DNA of 64,000 nucleotides, from positions 12,124,632-12,188,631 of the forward strand of contig OX442418.1 in NCBI GenBank assembly GCA_949361645.1, in the 5' to 3' direction. The position numbers were made by a program, and so were the translations under genes. Source of the stretch: Spongilla lacustris. Lineage: Eukaryota; Porifera; Demospongiae; Spongillida; Spongillidae. The notes beneath the pieces are model-generated. The model saw only the letters and a program-made list of their open reading frames with translations. It was not told where the DNA came from and searched no databases. Positions 55,479-64,000 of this stretch are shown here, piece by piece; position 1 is the stretch's first letter; every line of letters starts with the position of its first letter.

Positions 55479-58400
55479 TATTTTCAAGGGACATGTTAAC
55501 TGCTGATTTGGGTTGATAACTATCGGCACACATGCTCACCACATTAGGGCACGTATATATGGCGGCACATGTGCATCAGCATTGCACACTGCCTAGTCGA
55601 GCACAGCAAATTTCTAATCTTTACATACTTTTGGACTCCATGTTCTGGCACACTCAATGAGGTGCCTTCATGCCACACCCCCAAATGCTTGGGGTCACCA
55701 CGCCCATTGTGAGTAAGGTTAAACAAAATTCTTTACCAGTGGTTTGCAATCACTTGAAGGAAAAGAATCTCCACATTTTTCTTTAAAAGATTTAAATGTA
55801 TATTTTCTATTGTTATGGGATATTTACAACCATGTATGCATGTGTACTATATTTCTGTTAATCATTTTGAGTCATTCTGTCATGAAAGTGCTAAATATGT
55901 GTCTGTATCATATGATGTGACCATAATATGACATTTTGTTATTCCTTTCCTTTATTTGGTCAAACATTGTGAATACCAATCATCCCATATCAGAGGGTAA
56001 GTTATTGTAGTTGGTTATTGATGTGTTTGTCATTTTACTCACCACCTGTGATGGTAGATGTTATTTTGTATGCTGCAGTGTTTATGTCAAGTATGGATAC
56101 ATGGCTTACATGTATGTATTTTATCATCACGGATCTATGGCCAACCATATGTATATAAAATGATGTCTAAGACTTGTGATATGGGAATAATCTGTGATAA
56201 CCACAATTATCAAGCACCATGTTGAATAGTGTTTACGTGTTGGTAACATTTTGTAAATGAAAAAATAAATTTCTTAACCACTGGTTAATCGCTGGTTACA
56301 AATCACATGGCTTTGGTTTAATTAAACATTACTACTAGAAATTCCGATAAACAGGTAGCAGTATAGTAGAAGTACATTTTGTGGTTTGGTTGCATTTTTG
56401 CAGGGAAAAGTGTCCATGCTTTTTTACCATAATTAAAGAAAATAATCTTTAACTTCTCAAAATGTTTTTTGAAAGAATGATGTAATGCCACAGAGACTAT
56501 TCTTACATTGTACATAATTTTGTGTTCTTTTTAAAGGAGCCATAAATTAACCTGGTATATATACATACATGTATGAATATGTCGTTTTTCATAGTATTCC
56601 TCTTTCAGAATGTAATTGTTTCTTTTATCTGCTAAATTTATGGCATTTTGTTATTCCTTTCCTTTGTTTTGTCAAAGAATGTGAATACCAATCATCCCAT
56701 ATCAGTAGTTGGTTATAGTAGGTTATGATGTGTTTCACCACCTATGATGGTACAGCTATAGATGTTATTTTGTAGGCTACGTACTGTGTAAAAAGGGTTG
56801 TTATACACTAGTGTATAACATCAATTAGTGGTGTATAACACTGCGTATTGAGACGTTATACACACGTATACGCAATAACGTCTATATACACACTGTTATA
56901 CAGTAGTGTATAACAATACCTTTTTCATAGTGGTTTATACTGTGCTTACCACAGTGGGGTTGCCCAGCAGAATCCATAATGAGTCATATCAAAATGAAGT
57001 GTATTTGTGATCATAGTAACACATGCTTACAATCATGGGAACTGAACATGTGCATCTGTACATAGCATATGTTTGAATCATGGGAACCATGGCAACCACT
57101 TGTGTTCTAAATCTGTATCACAAAGGGGCATGTTAAAAGTGTATAACTTTCCATTCATGGATAGCATTACAGCATATGCATGTGCATGTGTGCAGTCAAT
57201 GTACAAGGGTACTATCCCTAACCAATCCAGTACGCAAGCAGGAAGTTGGAATTTATATATCGGTTAAACCCTTTGAGCCATTCTGTTTCTTTATGTTGTG
57301 GCCAGTTCATTAAAAAAAATGTCAGTATTTTATGATCTAACCATTATACAATTGTATGACATTTTGTTATTTTTTCCTTTATTTGGTCAAACATTGCGAA
57401 TACCAATCATCCCATATATCAGATGGTAAGTTATGGTAGTTGGTTATTGTAGGTTATGATACCAACTACATGTACATTGTATGATGGTACATGTTATGCC
57501 CCCCACTGTACATATATACTAAAAATGATGTCCAAGACATTGGAACAATCACCCCAATCAGCAAGCACCATGTTGAATAGTGTTTATGCGTTGGTAGCTT
57601 ATTATCAAGATAAAAGTTCGTATCCATTGGTTGGTGATCACATGGAGGTAAAAAGACAATGCTATATTCACATTCACTACTATGATAAATTCCAATACGT
57701 ATAGTACAAGTACATGTAATTAGGTTTAGCATCCTTCCTTTTTTAAATTAAAGAATGATCCTTGATTAATATTACCAAAGAGATAATTCCTACATGTAAT
57801 TTCAATTGTACTTACATGTAATGTTTCTTTTTAGGATCCTTACATTTAATTGATACATGTATGTCCTGGTATCTACATAATATCATTATGTTCTTTCACA
57901 ATGTGATTGTGCTAAGTTATGACATTTTGTTATTTCATTGTTCTCACTACTTATGATGGTAGAGTTGTTTTGTATGCTATTGTGCTTACCACAGTGGGGC
58001 CAGTACATATCTATGTAAAATGTGTATTTGTGATAACACAGCACATTTTAATGATGAAGCTATGACTTCATTTTAATACCAGAAGGAGGGGAGGTAATCC
58101 TTCCCCCCCCCCACCCCACCCCCCCACCCCGTGATACATGTAGTATATACAATCAATGCTGATGTGTAGTTGGGCAATGGAGGAAACCAATAGACTCTCA
58201 TTGGTGATGTGCAATTGTGTATATGGGAACCATCCATGATCATTTCAATGAGCAAACAGCAAATGCAATAGACTTTGCTTTTGTGCTTGCATTTGGAGAA
58301 GAAACTATGATCACAATCCTTGCCCTTGGCAACTGTATTGTAGTGATTTATTATCACTATGTACAATATCCAAATATGATCAGAGCATATATTCATGTGA

Positions 58401-58538
58401 TCTAATTGATAGCATACAGGGTAATGTTCACTTTTAAATATAAGTAACGAGTAGTGGTTTGCCATCAGCTGCCATTGTAGAGCGGATTGTAATGGGAGAT
58501 GTTGGAGTATTGATGGTGACACCTCTCTGATGTTACAG
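55479..58538 (+). repeat. Intron mosaic before cassette B3
   Basis: Modules at CAG 55991 (AGG) and 57420 (ATG). One damaged copy at 56703 has CAG directly followed by TAGTTGG, having lost GTAAGT. The cassette leader 58070-58530 has a one-base deletion that breaks the frame open in other copies. No gene is seen. Confidence 0.6.
56784..56932. mobile_element. Small TIR element (MITE-like)
   Basis: The left part ACTGTGTAAAAAGGGTTGTTATACACTA and the inverted right part ...TAGTGTATAACAATACC TTTTTCATAGT pair across about 149 bp. The interior is built from further GTATAAC / GTTATAC palindromes. It interrupts the module text GTATGCTACTGTGCTTACC. Confidence 0.6.
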
Positions 58539-58619
58539 ACACCACTGTGTGCAGCAGCTTTCAATGGCCACACAGCTGTAGTGGAGATCCTTGTGAAGGC
58601 AGGAGCTGGTGTGAACATA
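58539..58619 (+). CDS. 81-nt ankyrin cassette B3
   Basis: Acceptor TGTTACAG ends at 58538 and donor GTGAGT starts at 58620. The exon is phase 0-0 with 27 residues. It begins TPLCAAAFNGHTAVVEILV and ends KAGAGVNI. Residue 8 is Phe, and Asp of the GADVN turn is Gly. The frame and splice sites are intact. Confidence 0.73.
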
Positions 58620-59001
58620 GTGAGTTATACTCCCTCCCACATGCCCCAATATAGCACCTTCCTCCACCAAATAACCAAGTAGTGGTTTAGCTTCAATGTT
58701 CACTACCAGACACAACACACAACATCTGTTGAACATACATGTCCACTTGTGCACAATATATGAACACTACAGATTTAATTATGATCATTATAGAGATAAA
58801 ATTTATATGTACATTGTAACTTACTTTTGTGTTCTTTATCATTAATATTGAATACCAGTATGTTTAATGAGGATATGGATAATATTTTTCATTTATTACT
58901 GTGTGATTTTTAAATGTTACTGTTTTGGCAATGAGCATGTACTCAGGTGTTACAGCATGAGCAGCTGAGTTCACTCTCTACATGACACACATTGTGCTGA
59001 A

Positions 59002-59385
59002 TTGAGTAGGAAATATATTCCACTGGCTGTAGAGTGTTATGTTACATGGGGTCCAGAGGCTTTAAAGGCTTTCTCACAAGTAATCACTCATTTAGCCACT
59101 CATGGGAATACCTCCATATCTAAGGTATTGGCTAACCTGTATGGTCGCCTCAGTCACTCGCTAATCAGAGCTAATGCTCATGCTATCCTGGCTCCCTCAT
59201 ACTGCCATCTTATGCAGCAGGTGGATGGACTATACGTTAAGCATTGCACACTGCCTAGTCGAGCACAGCAAATTTCTAATCTTTACATACTTTTGGGCTC
59301 CATGTTCTGGCACACTCAAGGAGGTGCCTTCATGCTACACCCCCAAATTCTTGGAGGTCACCACGCCCACTGTGAGGAAGGTTAA
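59002..59385 (+). repeat. Retroelement-derived C-terminal fragment
   Basis: A 127-codon open frame: IPLAVECYVTWGPEALKAFS, SISKVLANLYGRLSHSLIRA, AILAPSYCHLMQQVDG, and a trailing segment. This is the longest open copy of this fragment. It belongs to the duplicated intron unit, so its openness is not evidence for a gene. Confidence 0.6.
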
Positions 59386-59451
59386 ACAAAATTCTTTACC
59401 ACTGGTTTGCAATCACATGAAGGAAAAGAATCTCCACATTTTCTATTAATT

Positions 59452-60205
59452 GGGACAGTGTCCAGCAAAATCGGGCTTGTGAGGTTATAATTTTATCACT
59501 ATAAAAATTGCACGTTGTACTAAACAACACATCTTCGAGACAGTACTATCTTTTCCTTTCAAATTTCGTACACTTGCTCCCACACCATTTCTCTGTGTGA
59601 AAATCGATTTTTGTTATCTACACCTTTTCCGTGCCGTGGATACAACAATCGTTAACCCCGTAGTCCTGTAGCTATTGATTTGTTCTGTTCGTTAGATTCT
59701 GAATCATCCGTTAAGGAGATACAGTTGAGCAAACTACAGGCACATTTTCTCGCTTGATTCGCGCCAATGATATAATCACCGCCTTCCCATTCACTGAGCG
59801 GGACGCGATTTGCCAAAATCATTGGCGCGAATCAAGCGAGAAAATGTGTCCGTAGTTTGTTCAACTGTATCTCCGTAACGGATAATATGAAAATTAACGA
59901 ACAGACCAAATCAATAGCTACAGGACTCCTCTATGTGCAACCCGAATTTGACGCGTTTTCAACACTCATACGTGGAGAAAAGTGCATTTCTAACTCGCGG
60001 GGTTAACGATTGTTGTACCCACGGCACAGAAAAGGTGCAGTTCACAAAAATCGATTTTACACAGAGAAATGGTGTGGGAACAAGTGTACGAAATTTGAAA
60101 GGAAAACGTAGTACCGTCGCGAAGATATGTTGTTTAGTACAACGTGCAATTTTTATAGTGATAAAATTATAACCCCAAAGGCCTGATTTTGCTGGACACT
60201 GTCCC
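59452..60205. mobile_element. Whole-length fold-back element, copy 2
   Basis: 754 bp, ends GGGACAGTGTCCAGCAAAAT and its complement, same family as 17233-18038. Sister introns keep the empty site TCTATTAATTAATCAT, and here AATT is present on both sides of the element. That fixes a 4-bp target duplication. No coding capacity. Confidence 0.82.
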
Positions 60206-63200
60206 AATTAATCATAAACTGTTTTATTTATTTATAGATCTCCATTTATATTTTCCATTGTTCCATTTAATAGGATATTTACAACCATGTATGCATGTGT
60301 ATTATATTTCTGTTAATCGTTTTGAGTCATTCTGTTTCTGTAGTTTCCTTACAATGCAAAATGTGTTGTGTCAGTTTTATATGATGTGACCATAATATGA
60401 CATTTTGTTATTTCTTTCGTTTATTTGGTCAAACATTGTGATCGAATATCAATCATCCTATATCAGGAGGTAAGTTATGATAGTTGGTTATTGTAGGTTA
60501 TGATGTGTTTGTCATTGTACTCACCACCTGTGATGGTAGATATTATTTGTATGCTGCAGTGTTTATGTCAAGTATTGATGCAGGGCATACATTTACATGT
60601 TGTATTTTAAATAAAATGATGTCTAAGACATAGGATATGGGTACAACCACAATTATCAAACACCATGTTGAATAGTGATACATGTACATGTACATGTGTA
60701 CAATGTATGACTTTTCGTAGCAACAAGACATTCATACCAGGTACACTACAAACCAAAATTTTGACAACTGGTTTGTAGCAAAAGCATGGTACATGTAGCT
60801 CCATATTATTTGATTTTAACATTAAATTGCTGTTTTCATGATCTACGTGTATACAAACATGAATGCATATTCCTGTTAATCCCTTTGATTCACTATGTTG
60901 TGGTACATCAAAGTGCTCAATGTATTGTGTCAGTATTTTATGATGTGACCGTTATATAACATTTTGTTATTAATTTAGTCAAACACCAATCATCCCATAT
61001 CAGGGGGTATGTTATGGTAGTTGGTTATTGTTGTTTTTGTCATTGTGCTAAGATACATGTAGACAGATAGTAATTTGTATGCTATTGTGCTTACCACAGA
61101 GGGTTTTACAACGGTATTTCCATATAGAATTAATATTACTTTTAGGAACTGTTGTGTTTAAGATCTATTATGATATCCTTGTATTTAAACCATGTGTGGA
61201 TATGTATCATATTTCTGTTAACCCCTTAGATTCGTTCTATTTGTTCATTCTGTTGATATTTTATGATGCTCCATTTTTTTTTTTCCTCTTTACATTGTGA
61301 ATACCAATCATCCCATATCAGGTGGTAAGTTATGGTAGTTGGTTATTATACATGTAGGCTATGATTGTTTGTTACTGTACTCACCACCTATGATGGTAGA
61401 TGTTATCTTGTATGCTATTGTGCTAGTAGCCAGTATGCATGATGGTTTATGTCATATATGCACACATGTCAAGTGTAAAATATACCAGCAAAAGGATGTC
61501 TAAACAAGTGTACACTTAAAATGATATGGCTATATAAACACATTTTCAAGGGACATGTTAACTGCTGATTACATTGTAGGGTTGATAACTATTGGCACAC
61601 ATGCTCACCACATTAGGGCACGTATATATGGCGGCACATGTGCATCAGCATTGCACACTGCCTAGTCAAGCACAGCATGCCTTCATGCCACACCCCCAAA
61701 TGCTTGGAGGTCACCACGCCCACTGTGTTGAAGATTAAACAAAATTCTTTACCACTGGTTTGCAATCACATGGAAGAAAAGAATCTCCACATTTTCTATT
61801 AATTAATCATTCCTACTAGAAATTGTAAGATCTCATGATATATTTTCCATTGTTCCATTTAATAGGATATTTACAACCATGTATGCATGTGTATTATACT
61901 TCTGTTAATCGTTTTGAGTCATTCTGTTTCTGTAGTCAGTTCCATTTAAATGCAAAGTTTGTTGTGTCAGTTTTATATGATGTGACCATTATATGACATT
62001 TTGTTATTTCCTTTATTTGGTCAAACATTGTGATTGAATACCAATCATCCCATATCAGGAGGTAAGTTATGATAGTTGGTTATTATAGGTTATGATGTGT
62101 TTGTCACCACCTATGATGGTAGATGTTATTTTGTATGCTACAGTGTTTATGTCAAATATTGATACAGGGCATACATTTACATGTATGTATTTATATAATC
62201 ATGGTTATCTAGCCAACCACATGTACTTAAAATGGTGTCTAAGACATCGGATATAAGTACAACCACAATTACCAAGCATAGTGATACATGGAAAATGTAT
62301 GACATTTTTGTAGCAACAAGACATTCATACCAGTTACACTATATTTACAAACCAAAAATTTTACCACTGGTTTGTAGCAAAAGCAAATTGAGGGAAAGAC
62401 AATGGTACATGTAGCTCTACATTATTTTGATTTAACATTAAACTGCTCTTTTCAAGATCTATGTGAATACAAACATGAATGCATATGTATAATATTTCTG
62501 TTAATCCCTTTGAATCATTCTGTTTGTGTTTTATGTCGGTATTTTATGATGCTCCATTTTGTTATTTCTTTCCTTTATTTGGTCAAACATTGTGAATACC
62601 AATCATCCCATATCAGGTGGTAAGTTATGGTAGTTGGTTATGATATGCTTGCCATTGTAATTGTACTCACCTATGATGGTAGATGTTATTTTGTATGCTA
62701 CTGTGCTTACCACAGTGGGGTAGCCAGTATTCATGACGGTAATTTATGTCATATAGGAACATGTCATGTGTAAAATATACCAACAAAATGATGTCTAAAC
62801 AAGTGTACACTTAAAATGATATTGTCTATATAAACACATATTTTCAAGGGACATGTTAACTGATAATTTGGGTTGATAACTATCGGCACACATGCTCACC
62901 ACATTAGGGCATGTATATATGGCGGCACATGTGCATCAGCATTGCACACTGCCTAGTCGAGCACAGCAAATTTCTTTTTGTTTTGTACATACTTTCGGAC
63001 TCCATTGCCCAGGATTGAAGGCAATGTTACAATCCAGGCTGGGGTTCTGGCACACTCAAGGAGGTGCCTTCATGCCACACCCCCAAATGCTTGGGGTCAC
63101 CACATCCACTGTGAGGAAGGTTAAACAAAATTCTTTACCACTGGTTTGCAATCACCTGAAGGAAAAGAATCTCCACATTTTCTATTCATTCATCTTTCAT

Positions 63201-64000
63201 ACTAGAAATTGTTGTTTTTAAGATATCCATTTATATTTTTCATTGTTCCATTTAATAGGGTATTTACAACCATGTATGCATGTGTATAATATTTCTGTTA
63301 ATAGTTTTGAGTCATTCTGTTTCTGTAGTTTCAAATGTGTTGTGTCAGTATTATATGATGTGACCATAATATGACTTTTTGTAATTTCTTTCCTTTATTT
63401 GGTCAAACAATGTGAATACCAATCATCCCTTAACAGTCGGTAAGTTATGGTAGTTGGTTATTGTAGTTTATGATGCGTTTGTAATTGTGATGTTATTTTG
63501 TATACTGCAGTGTTCTGACCATTATATAACATTTTGTTATTTCTTTCCCTTATTTGGTCAAACATTGTGAATACCAATCATCCATATCAGGAGGTAAGTT
63601 ATGGTAGTTGGTTATTGTAGTTTATATAATGTGTTTGTAATTGTGATGTTATTTTGAATGCTGCAGTGTTTATGTCAAGTATTGATGCATGGCATACATT
63701 TACATGTATGATAATCATGGATATCTAGCCAACGATATGTACTTATAATGATGTCTAAGACATGGGATATGGGTACAACCACAATTATCAAGCACACCAT
63801 GTTGAATAGTGATACATGTACATGTACAAATGTATGACTTTTTTGTAGCAACAAGACATTCATACCAGGTACACTATTTTTACAAACCAAAATTTGGACA
63901 ACTGGTTTGTAGCAAAAGCAAATTAAAAGAAAGATAATGGTACATGTAGCTGCACATTATTTAGATTTAACATTAAATTTGCTGTTTTCAAGATCTACGT
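60206..64000 (+). repeat. Intron mosaic to the right edge
   Basis: Modules with CAG at 60464 (GAG), 61003 (GGG, GTATGT), 61318 (GTG), 62056 (GAG), 62614 (GTG), 63434 (TCG) and 63588 (GAG). Retroelement-derived 3' blocks lie at 61655 and 62935. The copy at 62985-63050 carries a small insert TGCCCAGGATTGAAGGCAAT shared with 13300. No further exon of locus B is seen before the edge. Confidence 0.6.

Overview
The window is animal nuclear DNA. It is AT-rich and dominated by introns and repeats, and it carries small spliced exons with GT..AG borders, several classes of mobile element, microsatellites, minisatellites and many long G or C homopolymers. The ankyrin/kinase genes, the retroelement style and the abundance of the palindrome TACATGTA suggest a marine invertebrate, most likely a demosponge (Amphimedon-like). 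That species guess is inference. No tRNA, rRNA or CRISPR was recognised.

Locus A (+ strand, about 5.5-31.7 kb) is the best gene: a spliced ankyrin-repeat / coiled-coil / protein-kinase gene. Its exons are a candidate first exon (5525-5614), an opening ankyrin exon (5810-5896), three near-identical 81-nt ankyrin cassettes (8376, 12697, 16799), two 99-nt ankyrin exons (23625, 26688), a 69-nt exon (29659) and a 1653-nt last exon (30017-31669) with about 37 heptads followed by a complete TKL-like kinase domain. Every internal exon is phase 0-0 and encodes one ankyrin repeat or part of one. Locus B (+ strand, 43.1 kb to beyond the right edge) repeats the same opening: candidate first exon, opening ankyrin exon and three 81-nt cassettes (44447, 49926, 58539). 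Its kinase end is not in the window.

The introns of both loci are mosaics of one duplicated unit. About 35 copies of a module are present, and 32 of them contain CAG, exactly three variable bases, then a 5' splice-site-like GTAAGT (or GTATGT/GTAGGT). The same introns carry fragments of a non-LTR-like retroelement and several fold-back DNA elements (6250, 10434, 17233, 22866, 24418, 54478, 59452).

Between the two loci (31.9-43 kb) lies older, decaying sequence, mostly minus-strand: a WH2/DAD-like terminal exon, one isolated glycyl-tRNA synthetase exon, a METTL2-like methyltransferase gene with frame breaks whose 3' part runs into a 25-bp minisatellite, a RecQ-like helicase fragment, a TIR element, and G/C homopolymers. 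Retroelement copies of one family sit in the locus A intron (26.9-28.9 kb, minus strand) and in the locus B intron (44.7-47.8 kb, plus strand). All are broken.

The most interesting possibilities are that the 81-nt ankyrin cassettes are alternative exons, one chosen per transcript, and that the CAG-NNN-GTAAGT modules act as recursive splice sites or 3-nt micro-exons. Both need RNA evidence.
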